NCBI RefSeq assembly: GCF_002531935.1
Contig: NZ_NWSV01000001.1
Span: forward strand, 186,001-250,000
Source: Rhizobium chutanense
Lineage (GTDB): Bacteria > Pseudomonadota > Alphaproteobacteria > Rhizobiales > Rhizobiaceae
Reading direction: 5' to 3'
Length of the DNA stretch: 64,000 bases
The translations under genes were made by a program, and so were the position numbers. The notes beneath the pieces were generated by a model, which did not search any database, had not been told where the DNA came from, and worked only from the letters and a program-made list of their open reading frames with translations. Below, piece by piece: positions 17,318 through 26,257 of the stretch; the first letter of the stretch is position 1, and each line of letters starts with the position of its first letter.

Positions 17318-18553
17318 TCAGTCGTCGGCGCCATGATTGGCGATCATCATCGCCTCGAAGGCCAGCCGCTCGGTCTTGCGCATGCGTTCGGATTCCGATT
17401 TCAGCTGACCGCAGGCGGCCAGAATGTCGCGGCCGCGCGGCGTGCGGATCGGCGAGGCATAGCCGGCCGAATTGATGAAATCGGCGAACTTCTCGATCTG
17501 CGCCCAGTCCGAACACTGATAATTGGTGCCGGGCCAGGGATTGAACGGGATGAGGTTGATCTTCGCCGGCACGCCCTTCAGGAGCTTGATCAGCCCCTTG
17601 GCGTCCTCGAGGCTGTCGTTGACATCCTTCAGCATCACATATTCGAAGGTGATGCGCCGGGCGTTGGAAAGACCCGGATAGGCCTTGCAAGCGTCAATCA
17701 ATTCCTTCAGCGGATACTTCTTGTTGATCGGCACCAGAATGTCGCGCAGATCGTCGCGCACCGCATGCAGCGAGATCGCCAGCATGACGCCGATCTCCTC
17801 GCCGGTGCGGAAGATCTCCGGCACGACACCGGAAGTCGAAAGCGTCACCCGGCGCTTGGAGAGCGACAGGCCGTCGCCATCGGTGGCGATCAGCAAGGCC
17901 TGCTTGACAGCATCGAAATTATAGAGCGGCTCGCCCATGCCCATCATGACGATGTTGCTGACCTTGCGGCCTTCGGCAGGCATGATCGTTCCCTGCGGCG
18001 CTTCGCGATCCGGGAAGTCGCCGAGCCGGTCGCGGGCAAGCAGCAGCTGCGACAGAATTTCCTCCGCCGTCAGGTTGCGCACCAGCCGCTGCGTCCCGGT
18101 ATGACAGAAGGAACAGGTCAGCGTGCAGCCGACCTGGCTTGAGATGCAGAGCGTGCCGCGGCCCTCTTCGGGAATATAGACGGCTTCGATCTCGACCGGG
18201 CGGCCTGCGCCGCGGGCGGGAAAACGCAGCAGCCATTTGCGCGTGCCGTCATTGGAGACCTGCTCTTCGACGATCTCCGGACGTTCGATGGTGAAATGCT
18301 GCTTGAGCATCTCCCGCATGTCCTTGGCGACATTCGTCATATGGTCGAAATCAGAGACGCCGCGCACATAGATCCAGTTCCAGAGCTGCGCGACGCGCAT
18401 CTTGATCTGCTTCTCGGCCACGCCCCTCTCACGCAGCGCCGCCGCCATCTCCTCGCGCGACAGCCCGATCAGTGACGGCTTCTCGACACCGGAAGAGAGG
18501 CGCGCGGCTTGAGGCTTGTTGACGACGATCGCATCCATCACGGACATAGGCAT
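17318..18553 (-). CDS. rlmN: dual-specificity 23S rRNA/tRNA (adenine-C2) methyltransferase RlmN
   Basis: Radical-SAM methyltransferase (about 410 residues) that methylates C2 of A2503 in 23S rRNA and A37 in some tRNAs. The cluster motif CTLTCSFC lies in [31 protein letters not shown] and the [10 protein letters not shown] segment follow, and the resolving Cys is in AACGQL near the C-terminus. Three in-frame ATGs are clustered (18553, 18547, 18538), so the exact start is uncertain by up to five residues. The gene is monocistronic. Confidence 0.95.
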   Translation of the reverse strand: MPMSVMDAIVVNKPQAARLSSGVEKPSLIGLSREEMAAALRERGVAEKQIKMRVAQLWNWIYVRGVSDFDHMTNVAKDMREMLKQHFTIERPEIVEEQVSNDGTRKWLLRFPARGAGRPVEIEAVYIPEEGRGTLCISSQVGCTLTCSFCHTGTQRLVRNLTAEEILSQLLLARDRLGDFPDREAPQGTIMPAEGRKVSNIVMMGMGEPLYNFDAVKQALLIATDGDGLSLSKRRVTLSTSGVVPEIFRTGEEIGVMLAISLHAVRDDLRDILVPINKKYPLKELIDACKAYPGLSNARRITFEYVMLKDVNDSLEDAKGLIKLLKGVPAKINLIPFNPWPGTNYQCSDWAQIEKFADFINSAGYASPIRTPRGRDILAACGQLKSESERMRKTERLAFEAMMIANHGADD

Positions 18554-18740
18554 TCATCCCGAATTCAAACACGTAACCGTTCCGCAAGCCGCGGACTTCA
18601 GGGTCTGATCCGGAAGGCTTGCGGGCGCATGACGGCACATTGGCAGAAATTGATGGCGGACGGCGACTGATATCGCGATCTGTCCGCTGTTTGCGCGGCC
18701 TTTAGCATCATTTTGGCCGCGCGTCACTATAGATGGAAAT

Positions 18741-18770
18741 AACGAAGGCCGGCGCAAGGCCGGCCTTTTG
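18741..18770 (-). terminator. terminator of the IalB-family gene
   Basis: Stem AAGGCCGG (18745-18752) with CCGGCCTT (18760-18767) directly downstream of the IalB-family stop on the minus strand. The T tract is weak, so termination may be partial. Confidence 0.6.
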
Positions 18771-18792
18771 AACTCCATCGACGAAACCTTGC

Positions 18793-19302
18793 TTACTTGC
18801 AGCTTTCGATCTGCTTCAGCGCCGCCGAGATGCCCGAGAGCGAATAGCTGTAGGAGGTGCCGGTACCCTTGCGCGAGACGGCATTGACCGTCATCGAATG
18901 ACCGGTCTTCATGGCAGCGACCAGGGCCGGCTCCTGCGCCGCGTTCTCGACCCAGCCGGCCTTGTCCTTGGTGAACATCACGAAGGTCTTGTTGTCGATG
19001 ACGACATTGATCTTCGAATTTTCCTTCACCGTATAGCCCATCATCGCCTGCGGCTCATAGGAGATGTTCTGGCCCGGACGCTGCGAGACGATGAAGAAGT
19101 TGTCGCCGTGGTCGACGCTCGCCGGCTGCTTGGCCGTCGGAACCGACAGCACGTAGCAGACGGTGCTGTTGCCCGACTTGTAGGAGTAGGCGCCCCAGGC
19201 CTGGAACTGCTGGATGCGGTTCGGCGCGGCCTGCTGCGCTGTCGCAACTCCGGCCATGACAAGGGTGAGTGCGAGAGCGGATACGATACTTTTTACAAAC
19301 AT
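18793..19302 (-). CDS. invasion-associated locus B (IalB) family protein
   Basis: Secreted protein of about 169 residues. A clear signal peptide (MFVKSIVSALALTLVMAG, cleavage near ATAQ) is followed by RIQQFQAWGAYSYKSG and CYVLSVPTAKQP, the conserved start of the IalB domain. One cysteine pair (CYVLS and the C-terminal ESCK) may form a disulfide. IalB proteins occur across Rhizobiales; in Bartonella one is linked to erythrocyte invasion, but the role in rhizobia is not established. On the minus strand a TATGAT hexamer about 60 bases upstream could be a -10 element. Confidence 0.85.
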   Translation of the reverse strand: MFVKSIVSALALTLVMAGVATAQQAAPNRIQQFQAWGAYSYKSGNSTVCYVLSVPTAKQPASVDHGDNFFIVSQRPGQNISYEPQAMMGYTVKENSKINVVIDNKTFVMFTKDKAGWVENAAQEPALVAAMKTGHSMTVNAVSRKGTGTSYSYSLSGISAALKQIESCK

Positions 19303-19637
19303 GGATTCCTGCCGGTTCTTGCGATTCAAGGCCCGAAGCGATCATAGCGGGCGCCGCATAATCACGATCTGCTTTATTTTGACTTAATTCAGGTTACCAA
19401 ATGGTCAACAATAGCTGCGATTTGTATCTGCCTGTGTCATTTCAGCTCGAGTTTCAACTTCGCCCCTTCGACGGCATCTGTCGTGACATCTTATCCCGAT
19501 GCCATCGACCGTCCGTTCGGCTGAATTTAAGACACAAAGATTCAGGCAAGAGTTTGACCTTTCAGAATTCCGTTGTACCTCATTAAGACTTGGAAATCCG
19601 GGACGAAATTTTCGCCGCAGGGGGCTCGTGAGAGGAC
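19303..19637. other. intergenic region, 335 bases, no gene seen
   Basis: A+T-richer than its surroundings and divergent between the IalB-family gene and the ECF sigma gene, so it should hold promoters for both. I find no convincing ORF, tRNA or strong hairpin. A TTGACT hexamer at 19378 lacks a good -10 partner, and I could not recognise an ECF-type GGAAC promoter before the sigma gene. Confidence 0.5.
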
Positions 19638-20198
19638 ATGGATGCCGAGGAAAGACAGCGTTTCGCTGCCCTCGCAGAGGCCGTCGCCAGGGAACGCGAC
19701 CAGCAGGCCTTTTCCATCCTGTTCGACTATTTCGCACCCCGCCTGAAGGCCTGGCTGATGCGCCAGAAAATGACGTCGGGCGAGGCAGAGGAATTGGTTC
19801 AGGAGATCATGATCGTGCTCTGGCACAAGGCGGATCTCTACGATGCGACGCGATCTTCGCTTTCGACCTGGCTTTTCCGCATTGCCCGCAATCGCCTTAT
19901 CGACCTGCAGCGCCGCATCAATACCCGTGTCTTCGATGAGACCGACCCGGCCCTGCAGCCGCCGGCCGAGATCGGCGCGGAAGACATTATCGCCAATGAC
20001 GACCGCGACGCCCGGATACGCGCCGCTGTCGGCCAATTGCCGGAAGAGCAGCGCGACATGCTGCGCGCCGCCTTCTTCCTCGGGCAATCGCATTCTCAAA
20101 TCGCCGAGGCAACCGGGCTGCCGCTCGGCACGGTCAAATCGCGCATCCGGCTTGCCTTCGGCAAACTCCGCAAGGTGTTGGAACGCGAAATCGCCTGA
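19638..20198 (+). CDS. ECF-type RNA polymerase sigma factor, no adjacent anti-sigma gene
   Basis: A 186-residue extracytoplasmic-function sigma factor. Region 2 spans about residues 25-95 (FSILFDYFAPRLKAWL, EELVQEIMIVLWHKADLYD, STWLFRIARNRLIDLQRR). Region 4 has the helix-turn-helix SQIAEATGLPLGTVKSRIRLA near the C-terminus. GAGAGGAC precedes the ATG. Many rhizobial relatives are followed by a ChrR-type anti-sigma gene; here the next gene is on the opposite strand, so the cognate regulator, if any, lies elsewhere. Target promoters are unknown. Confidence 0.92.
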   Translation: MDAEERQRFAALAEAVARERDQQAFSILFDYFAPRLKAWLMRQKMTSGEAEELVQEIMIVLWHKADLYDATRSSLSTWLFRIARNRLIDLQRRINTRVFDETDPALQPPAEIGAEDIIANDDRDARIRAAVGQLPEEQRDMLRAAFFLGQSHSQIAEATGLPLGTVKSRIRLAFGKLRKVLEREIA

Positions 20199-20244
20199 CG
20201 CATGCCGCCCAAACTGTGCAGCGATTTTGGGAGGACGACGCGCT

Positions 20245-20637
20245 TCAGATTGTCTTCATGGCCTCTTCCGGCCGGTCGGCGAGAATGCGGTCGGCCGCTT
20301 CGTAGTGGCCGGGCCTGATATGACCGCGCACCATCGCGAAGGCGGCCGAGAGCACGGCGACGTCGTCGGAAAAGCCGATGACGGCGAAAACATCGGGAAT
20401 CACGTCGATCGGCATGACGAAATAGGCGAGCGCTGCCAGCAGCACGCCGCGCACCTTGGTCGGCGTCTGCGGATCGAGCGCACAGTAGAAACCGGCGACG
20501 ACGTCACGCGAAAACGGAATCTGCCGCACCGCCCGCCGAAAGGTCGGCCAGAATTTCTGCCTTACGGTCTTTTCCCGCCGGCTCTGGGTGTCCTCGTCGC
20601 CCGGCAACAGGATTTCTCCGAATTTGACCTCATCCAT
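20245..20637 (-). CDS. DUF1232 (YkvA-like) small membrane protein
   Basis: Protein of about 130 residues. The DUF1232 core reads KVRGVLLAALAYFVMPIDVIPDVFAVIGFSDDVAVLSAAFAMV, containing the invariant Y-x-x-x-PxDxIPD motif. Two short hydrophobic stretches flank that motif, so membrane association is likely. Function is unknown for the family. The start MDEVKFGEILLPGDE (complement 20637) is preferred to a longer frame beginning 18 residues upstream. It is probably transcribed after phhB on the same strand. Confidence 0.8.
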   Translation of the reverse strand: MDEVKFGEILLPGDEDTQSRREKTVRQKFWPTFRRAVRQIPFSRDVVAGFYCALDPQTPTKVRGVLLAALAYFVMPIDVIPDVFAVIGFSDDVAVLSAAFAMVRGHIRPGHYEAADRILADRPEEAMKTI

Positions 20638-20703
20638 CCCTGCATCCCTTTTGTCCAAGCGAACATATGGTGATGGCGGCCCGCCTTTCAAATGGCCCCG
20701 CTT

Positions 20704-21009
20704 TCAAACCATCCGTCGCGCCGCCGCCTTCTCCATTGCCTTGGCGAGCTTGAAATCCAGCTCCGTCAGTCCGCCGGCATCATGCGTGTTCAGCGTCACC
20801 TCCACTTTGGAGTAGACGTTAAACCATTCCGGATGGTGGTTGAGCTTTTCGGCCGTAATCGCTGCTTCCGTCATGAAACCGAAAGCCTCGATGAAATTGG
20901 AAAATTTGAAGGTTTTCGATATTGAGGAGGCCGCGTCGTTGAGCGTCCAGCCTGCAAGCTTGGTCAGTTCAGCATCGACTGCCGCCCGTTCCAGTTTTTC
21001 CCATTTCAT
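20704..21009 (-). CDS. phhB: pterin-4a-carbinolamine dehydratase
   Basis: A 101-residue enzyme that dehydrates 4a-hydroxytetrahydrobiopterin during cofactor recycling for aromatic hydroxylases. The active-site region [36 protein letters not shown] has the adjacent histidines and downstream His/Asp typical of the PCD/DCoH family. The preceding [14 protein letters not shown] stretch ([16 protein letters not shown]) also matches. It is divergent from the phosphatase gene, with 34 bases between starts. Confidence 0.93.
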   Translation of the reverse strand: MKWEKLERAAVDAELTKLAGWTLNDAASSISKTFKFSNFIEAFGFMTEAAITAEKLNHHPEWFNVYSKVEVTLNTHDAGGLTELDFKLAKAMEKAAARRMV

Positions 21010-21043
21010 GCCATGGTCCTCCTATCCTCTGGCAGGTCTACCG

Positions 21044-21544
21044 ATGAAACGCATCAGCATCCTATTCGTTTGCATGGGCAATATATGCCGTTCTCCGCTT
21101 GCGGAAGGAATTTTTGGCCATCTTGTCGCCGAGGCTGGCCTGATCGGCCATTTTAGGATCGATTCCGCCGGCACCGGCGGATGGCATGAAGGCGATCCGC
21201 CCGACCGGCGCTCGGTCGCCACCGCGAAAAGCCACGGCATCGACATATCGGGACAACGCGCCCGGCGCATCCAGCCAAGGGATTTCACGGATTTCGATCT
21301 GATCCTCGCCATGGACCGCGACAATGTGGCGGCGCTTCGAAAGATCGCACCGCCGGAAGCCGGCATCCGCCTCTTCGGTGACATCGCGCTCGGAACCGGA
21401 GAGGATATCCCCGATCCCTATTATGGCGGCCCGGACAGCTTCGAGCTGGTCTACACCAGGCTCTTGACCGGCTGCAGCAGCTTGCTCGAAACGCTGGGCG
21501 TCGAGCGTGCCTCATGCAGCGGAAACACTTCCTCGGTGAGGTAA
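21044..21544 (+). CDS. low-molecular-weight protein-tyrosine phosphatase
   Basis: A 166-residue cytoplasmic phosphatase. The P-loop VCMGNICRSP (CX5R type) is near residues 9-18. The general acid Asp lies in DIPDPYYGG. IDSAGTGGWHEGDPPDRR and SGQRARRI are further family blocks. Substrates are phosphotyrosine proteins or small acyl phosphates; relatives act in polysaccharide regulation. The 3' 94 bases overlap the end of the convergent 2'-5' RNA ligase-family gene; the last 20 or so residues (RASCSGNTSSVR) look non-conserved. Confidence 0.9.
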   Translation: MKRISILFVCMGNICRSPLAEGIFGHLVAEAGLIGHFRIDSAGTGGWHEGDPPDRRSVATAKSHGIDISGQRARRIQPRDFTDFDLILAMDRDNVAALRKIAPPEAGIRLFGDIALGTGEDIPDPYYGGPDSFELVYTRLLTGCSSLLETLGVERASCSGNTSSVR

Positions 21545-22044
21545 GGGCCGCCACCGACCGATTCGCGCGACGAAAGCAGCACGAAACGCGGCGCGGTGAA
21601 CGTCGCGGTGTGGAAATTGCCGCGCCCGGCCAGATATTGCACGACATCGTCGAGCCGCGAGGATTTGAGCCGCGCCAGCGTCACATGCGGCATGAATTTG
21701 CGCGGATCCGGCGGCAGGCCGATGCGCTGGCAGATGCGCTCGATCTCGCCCTGCAGGGCGTACATTTCAGGCGATTGCGAAACGCCGGCCCAGACCGAAT
21801 GCGGTTTTTTCGAGCCGAAGGAACCGATGCCTTCGAGCCGGAACTGGAATTCCGGCCGGTCGATCCGGTCGAGGCGTTCGACGATTTCATCGGCCGTGCG
21901 GCCGTCGACATCACCGATGAAGCGCAGAGTGATGTGGTAATTCTCCACATCGATCCATCGTGCTCCGGGGAGGCCGCCGCGCAGCAATGAAAGGCTCATC
22001 GCCGCATTGCGCGGAATTTCGAGGGCGGTAAACAGTCTCGGCAT
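21451..22044 (-). CDS. thpR: RNA 2',3'-cyclic phosphodiesterase (2'-5' RNA ligase family, ThpR)
   Basis: A 197-residue member of the 2H phosphoesterase superfamily. The two catalytic HxT motifs are YHITLRFIGD (near residue 40) and MPHVTLARLK (near residue 125). The N-terminus MPRLFTALEIP matches ThpR proteins that open 2',3'-cyclic phosphates and can ligate tRNA halves in vitro. The C-terminal tail runs antisense into the phosphatase gene by 94 bases. The physiological role in bacteria is unclear. Confidence 0.9.
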   Translation of the reverse strand: MPRLFTALEIPRNAAMSLSLLRGGLPGARWIDVENYHITLRFIGDVDGRTADEIVERLDRIDRPEFQFRLEGIGSFGSKKPHSVWAGVSQSPEMYALQGEIERICQRIGLPPDPRKFMPHVTLARLKSSRLDDVVQYLAGRGNFHTATFTAPRFVLLSSRESVGGGPYLTEEVFPLHEARSTPSVSSKLLQPVKSLV

Positions 22045-22112
22045 AACGAGCACTCCCCGAATCTTTTGCAGGTGCTTACACGGAATCATGCAATCAATGA
22101 CCGCGCAAGTCC

Positions 22113-22757
22113 CTATTTCTTCACAGTAGAAATCGTCCCGACGAAATTTGTGACATCGGCTTCCATCTTCCCGACCATGACGTCGATGCCTTTCGCATTC
22201 GGATGCATGCCGTCGTCGAGCTTCAGCCCGGCATCGAGCGCGACACCGTCGAGGAAGAAGGCATAAAGCTGAACTCCGTGTTTCTCAGAAAGTTTCCGGT
22301 AAATCGGATTGAAGCGTGCGGCATAATCCGCCCCCATATTGGGCGGCGCCATCATCCCGACGAGCAGCACGGCAATGCCACGCTCCTTTAGCCGGGTAAT
22401 CATCTGGTCGAGGTTCTTCTCGCTCTCTTCGGGAGGAATGCCGCGCAACGCATCGTTGGCGCCGAGTTCCAGAATGACGCCGTCGGTCCCGTCGGGCACC
22501 GACCAGTCAATCCGGGCGAGGCCGGCTGTTGTGGTGTCGCCGGAAACCCCGGCATTGGCGACGGCGACGGCGAGCCCCTTCGCCTTCAGCGCCGCCTGCA
22601 GCTTTTCCGGAAAGCCGTCGCCGGGCGGCAGCTGATAGCCCGCCATCAAACTGTCCCCAAAACCGACGAGATTGATCGTCCGGGCATTCGCTCCACCGGC
22701 AAAGATCAGCGAGAGGGCGATGACGGTGAATTGAAGCGCGGCAACTTTAAATCTCAT
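22113..22757 (-). CDS. GDSL-type arylesterase / lysophospholipase (TesA-like)
   Basis: SGNH hydrolase of about 214 residues with a signal peptide (MRFKVAALQFTVIALSLIFAGG, cleavage near NARTI), so probably periplasmic. Block I is GFGDSLMAGY with the catalytic Ser, block III GANDALRG, and block V DGMHPNAKG with the catalytic Asp/His. It is divergent from a LolD-like ATPase, the same pairing seen for tesA and ybbA-ybbP in E. coli, which supports a TesA-type identity. Confidence 0.92.
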   Translation of the reverse strand: MRFKVAALQFTVIALSLIFAGGANARTINLVGFGDSLMAGYQLPPGDGFPEKLQAALKAKGLAVAVANAGVSGDTTTAGLARIDWSVPDGTDGVILELGANDALRGIPPEESEKNLDQMITRLKERGIAVLLVGMMAPPNMGADYAARFNPIYRKLSEKHGVQLYAFFLDGVALDAGLKLDDGMHPNAKGIDVMVGKMEADVTNFVGTISTVKK

Positions 22758-22829
22758 TCTGGCTTCCCTAGATTGGCGAAGTGCTGTTATGCGGCCATTC
22801 GATTGCAGACTTATATAGGGCGATTTCTG

Positions 22830-23537
22830 TTGGCAAAAACCATCATCGAGTTGAAGGGCGCCGATCTGACCCTTGGCAGTGCGGCCGCCTCCGTCCATGT
22901 GCTGAAGGGCATCGATCTCGATATCGCCGCGGGAGAATCCGTCGGCATCGTCGGCCCGTCCGGTTCCGGCAAATCCACCCTGCTGATGGTGCTTGCCGGC
23001 CTGGAAAAGCTCGACAGCGGCGAGATCAACATCAACGACACGCCGCTGCACGCGCTGAACGAGGACCAGGTGGCCGATTTCCGCGGCCGCAACATCGGCA
23101 TCGTCTTCCAGTCCTTCCATCTGATCGCCAATATGACGGCGCTGGAAAACGTTGCCGTGCCGCTGGAACTCGCCAATGTTCCCAACGCCTTCGAGATCGC
23201 CCATCGCGAACTGAAATCGGTCGGCCTCGGCGAACGGCTGAACCACTATCCCGGCCAGCTTTCCGGCGGCGAACAGCAGCGCGTGGCGATTGCAAGGGCG
23301 CTCGCCCCCTCGCCCGCTTTGCTGATCGCCGACGAACCCACCGGCAATCTCGACACCGAGACCGGCCGACAGATCGCTGACCTCCTGTTTTCCAAGCAGG
23401 CCGAACGCGGCATGACCCTGCTTCTCGTCACCCATGACGTCTCGCTTGCCAATCGCTGCTCGCGCCAGATCCGCGTCCGTTCCGGCAGGATCGAAGGCGA
23501 CAGCGCCGCCCACCGCAGCGAGGCGGCGATCGCATGA
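22830..23537 (+). CDS. ABC transporter ATP-binding protein (YbbA/LolD-like)
   Basis: ATPase of about 235 residues: Walker A GPSGSGKST, Q-loop VFQSFHLI, signature LSGGEQQRVAIARAL, Walker B LLIADEPTGNLD, and H-loop VTHDV, all of the LolD/MacB type. It partners the FtsX-like permease that follows with a four-base overlap. The likely start is TTG at 22830 (reading LAKTIIELKGAD), as no ATG exists between the divergent tesA start and this point. A TATATA hexamer only about 15 bases upstream suggests a very short leader; an upstream ATG at 22731 would overlap the tesA coding start. Confidence 0.88.
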   Translation: MAKTIIELKGADLTLGSAAASVHVLKGIDLDIAAGESVGIVGPSGSGKSTLLMVLAGLEKLDSGEININDTPLHALNEDQVADFRGRNIGIVFQSFHLIANMTALENVAVPLELANVPNAFEIAHRELKSVGLGERLNHYPGQLSGGEQQRVAIARALAPSPALLIADEPTGNLDTETGRQIADLLFSKQAERGMTLLLVTHDVSLANRCSRQIRVRSGRIEGDSAAHRSEAAIA

Positions 23538-26077
23538 GGATCATCACACCGCGCGTCTCGCTCGCTTTTCGCCTGGCGCTGCGTGAGCTGCGCGGCGGCA
23601 TCCGCGGCTTCTACATTTTCCTCGCCTGCATCGCGCTTGGCACCGGCGCCATCGCCGCCGTCAATTCCGTTTCGCAGTCGATCACCGATACGATCGCCTC
23701 GCAGGGACAGGAACTGCTGGCGGGCGACGTCCGCTTCGAACTCAACAACCGTGAAGCCACGCCAGAAGAAATGGCTTTCCTCGAAGGCCTCGGCACCGTC
23801 TCGGTCTCGACCGGCCTGCGCTCGATGGCCCGCAAGCCCGATGGCTCCGACCAGGCGCTGGTCGAGGTCAAGGCGGTCGACGACGCCTACCCGCTCTACG
23901 GCAGCTTCGTCGCCGAGCCGGACTATCCGCTCGCAGCCCTGCTTTCCGGCCAGGGCGGCACCTATGGTGCGGTCGCAGCACCGCTGCTTCTCGATCGGCT
24001 CGGGCTTGCGGTCGGCGACGAATTACTGCTCGGCAATGTCAAGCTCAGCATAACAGGCACCGTTAAAACCGAGCCGGATGCGCTGTCGGAAGGTTTCGGC
24101 TTTGCGCCGCGTCTGCTCGTCAGCCGCCGGGCGCTCCAAGCCTCCGGATTGATCCAGACGGGAAGCCTGGTCGAACATGCCTATAAGATCCGGCTGGAAA
24201 ACAAGGCCGCGATGTCGGGCATCCAGGCGCGGGCATCGAAGGAATTTCCGTCCGCCGGCTGGGCAGTCCGCACCAGCGACCGCGCGGCACCCTCGCTCAC
24301 CGAAAACATCACGCGTTTCTCGCAGTTCCTGACGCTGGTCGGCCTCACCGCGCTGATCGTCGGCGGCGTCGGTGTCGCCAATGCCGTGCGCGCCTTCCTC
24401 GATGCCAAACGCACCACCATCGCCACCTTCAAATGTCTCGGTGCACCGGCGCAGGTCGTCGTTCTGATCTATCTCTTCCAGATCGCCATCATCGCGCTTG
24501 GCGGCATCCTGATCGGTCTCGTCATCGGCGCCCTTTCGCCGTTCTTCGCCGCGCAGTTCCTGGCGCAATTCCTGCCGGTCTCCACGACACCGACCCTCTA
24601 TCCCGGCGCCCTGCTGCTCGCGACCCTCTTCGGCATCCTGACGACGCTCGCCTTCGCCATCCTGCCGCTCGGCCATGCCCGCGAAGTGCCGGCGACCGCA
24701 CTCTTCCGCGAGCAGGGCTTCGAGGCCCGCCGCCTGCCGTCCTGGCCCTATATCCTGCTGGCCGCATTGTTGATGGCCGCTCTCGCCGGCCTCGCCATCC
24801 TCACGGCCTACGACCGCTTCATCGCCGTCGTCTTCGTCGGCGCGATCGTCTTCGCCTTCGTCGTGCTGCGCCTCGTCGCAGCAGCGATCGCCTGGCTTGC
24901 GCGCCGCAGCCCGCGCGTCCACTCGCCGGCATTGCGGCTTGCGATCGGCAATATCCACCGCCCGGGCGCATTGACGCCCTCGGTCGTGCTCTCGCTCGGC
25001 CTCGGCCTGGCATTGCTGGTGACGCTGACCCTGATCGACGGCAACCTGCGCCAGCAGTTGACCGGCCGCATGAATGAAGGGGCGCCGAACTTCTTCTTCG
25101 TCGATATCCAGAGCGCCGAGGTCGACGCCTTCCGAAATCTCGTCCAGCGCCAAGCGCCGCAGGGCAAACTCGTCGAAGTGCCGATGCTGCGCGGCCGCAT
25201 CGTCGCCTTCAACGGCGAGGACGTCACCAAGATGAACGTGCCGGCCGCCGGCCGCTGGGTGCTGAACGGCGATCGCGGCATCACCTATGCCGACACCCTG
25301 CCCAAGAATGCCGCCCTCACCGAAGGCAGCTGGTGGGACAAGGATTACAGCGGCGAGCCGCTCGTCTCCTTCTCCTCGGAAGAGGCGCATGAACTCGGTC
25401 TCAAGATCGGCGACAAGGTCACCGTCAACGTGCTCGGTCGCAATATCACGGCGAAGATCGCCAATCTGCGCCGCGTCCAATGGGAATCGCTGTCGATCAA
25501 TTTCGTCATGGTCTTCTCGCCGAACACCTTCCGCGGCGCCCCGCATGCGTGGCTGGCGACGCTGACCGATCCCGCCTCGACAGCCGCCGAAGATGCGGCG
25601 ATCCTGAAATCCGTCACCAACACCTATCCGACGATCACCAGCGTCCGCGTCAAGGATGCGATCGACATCGTCAACCAGCTGGTGGCGCAACTGGCGACCG
25701 CAATCCGCGCCGCAGCCTCCGTCGCCCTCATCGCCTCGGTCCTCGTCCTTGCCGGCGCGCTCGCCGCCGGCAATCGGGCGCGCACCCATGACGCGGTGGT
25801 GCTGAAGACGCTCGGCGCCACGCGCGCCATGCTGATTCGCGCCTTCAGCTACGAATATCTGATCCTGGGGCTCGCCACCGCGATCTTCGCGCTGATCGCC
25901 GGCGGCGTTGCCGCCTGGTTCATCGTCGCCCGCATCATGCACCTGCCTTCGGCCTTTCTGCCCGACGTGGCGGGACTGACGCTCGTGACCGCGCTCGTCC
26001 TCACCGTCGGCATCGGCCTCATCGGTACCTGGCGCATCCTCGGGCAGAAGGCCGCACCGGTCCTGCGCGAGCTGTGA
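23534..26077 (+). CDS. FtsX-like ABC permease (YbbP type)
   Basis: Large permease of 847 residues with an N-terminal helix (about 20-45), a periplasmic domain, a first FtsX bundle (about 255-410), further helices around 410-500, a second periplasmic domain and a final FtsX bundle (about 720-845). Sequences such as LVGLTALIVGGVGVANAVRAFLDAKRTTIATFKCLGA and LKTLGATRAMLIRAFSYEYL are duplicated FtsX signatures. With the LolD-like ATPase it forms a YbbAP-type system; the cargo is unknown but likely lipid or lipoprotein related. The first ATG overlaps the ATPase stop. Confidence 0.92.
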   Translation: MRIITPRVSLAFRLALRELRGGIRGFYIFLACIALGTGAIAAVNSVSQSITDTIASQGQELLAGDVRFELNNREATPEEMAFLEGLGTVSVSTGLRSMARKPDGSDQALVEVKAVDDAYPLYGSFVAEPDYPLAALLSGQGGTYGAVAAPLLLDRLGLAVGDELLLGNVKLSITGTVKTEPDALSEGFGFAPRLLVSRRALQASGLIQTGSLVEHAYKIRLENKAAMSGIQARASKEFPSAGWAVRTSDRAAPSLTENITRFSQFLTLVGLTALIVGGVGVANAVRAFLDAKRTTIATFKCLGAPAQVVVLIYLFQIAIIALGGILIGLVIGALSPFFAAQFLAQFLPVSTTPTLYPGALLLATLFGILTTLAFAILPLGHAREVPATALFREQGFEARRLPSWPYILLAALLMAALAGLAILTAYDRFIAVVFVGAIVFAFVVLRLVAAAIAWLARRSPRVHSPALRLAIGNIHRPGALTPSVVLSLGLGLALLVTLTLIDGNLRQQLTGRMNEGAPNFFFVDIQSAEVDAFRNLVQRQAPQGKLVEVPMLRGRIVAFNGEDVTKMNVPAAGRWVLNGDRGITYADTLPKNAALTEGSWWDKDYSGEPLVSFSSEEAHELGLKIGDKVTVNVLGRNITAKIANLRRVQWESLSINFVMVFSPNTFRGAPHAWLATLTDPASTAAEDAAILKSVTNTYPTITSVRVKDAIDIVNQLVAQLATAIRAAASVALIASVLVLAGALAAGNRARTHDAVVLKTLGATRAMLIRAFSYEYLILGLATAIFALIAGGVAAWFIVARIMHLPSAFLPDVAGLTLVTALVLTVGIGLIGTWRILGQKAAPVLREL

Positions 26078-26159
26078 CCCGGCCGCGCCAGCCAAACCCT
26101 TCACCTTACGGCGATTTAACCGGCCGAGCCTTTGCAACCCTCTTGTTTGCAAGGGGCGA

Positions 26160-26257
26160 AAGCCTCATATTGTCTGCAGGCATGCTGGAGCTCCGCAGCG
26201 GCGCCCGGGTCGAAAACCCCGACACCGTATCTCCATCGGAGCTTGTAAGAGGAAACT
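26160..26257 (+). ncRNA. ybhL-type leader RNA upstream of the BI-1 gene
   Basis: A structured 5' leader precedes the ybhL homologue. AGCTCCG (26189-26195) pairs perfectly with CGGAGCT (26237-26243), enclosing a local hairpin GGGT/ACCC (26207-26210 with 26216-26219). The position fits the alphaproteobacterial ybhL RNA motif known from comparative genomics. A covariance-model search would settle membership. The ligand or regulator is unknown. Confidence 0.6.

Noticed and set aside
19378..19400. CtrA-like site before the ECF sigma gene
   Set aside because: TTAATTCAGGTTACC has the wrong spacing and lacks the second TTAAC.
24023..26152. 709-codon minus-strand frame over the FtsX-like permease
   Set aside because: The composition (Asp/Arg/Gly/Gln-rich) is typical of antisense shadows, and the opposite strand encodes a clear duplicated FtsX permease.
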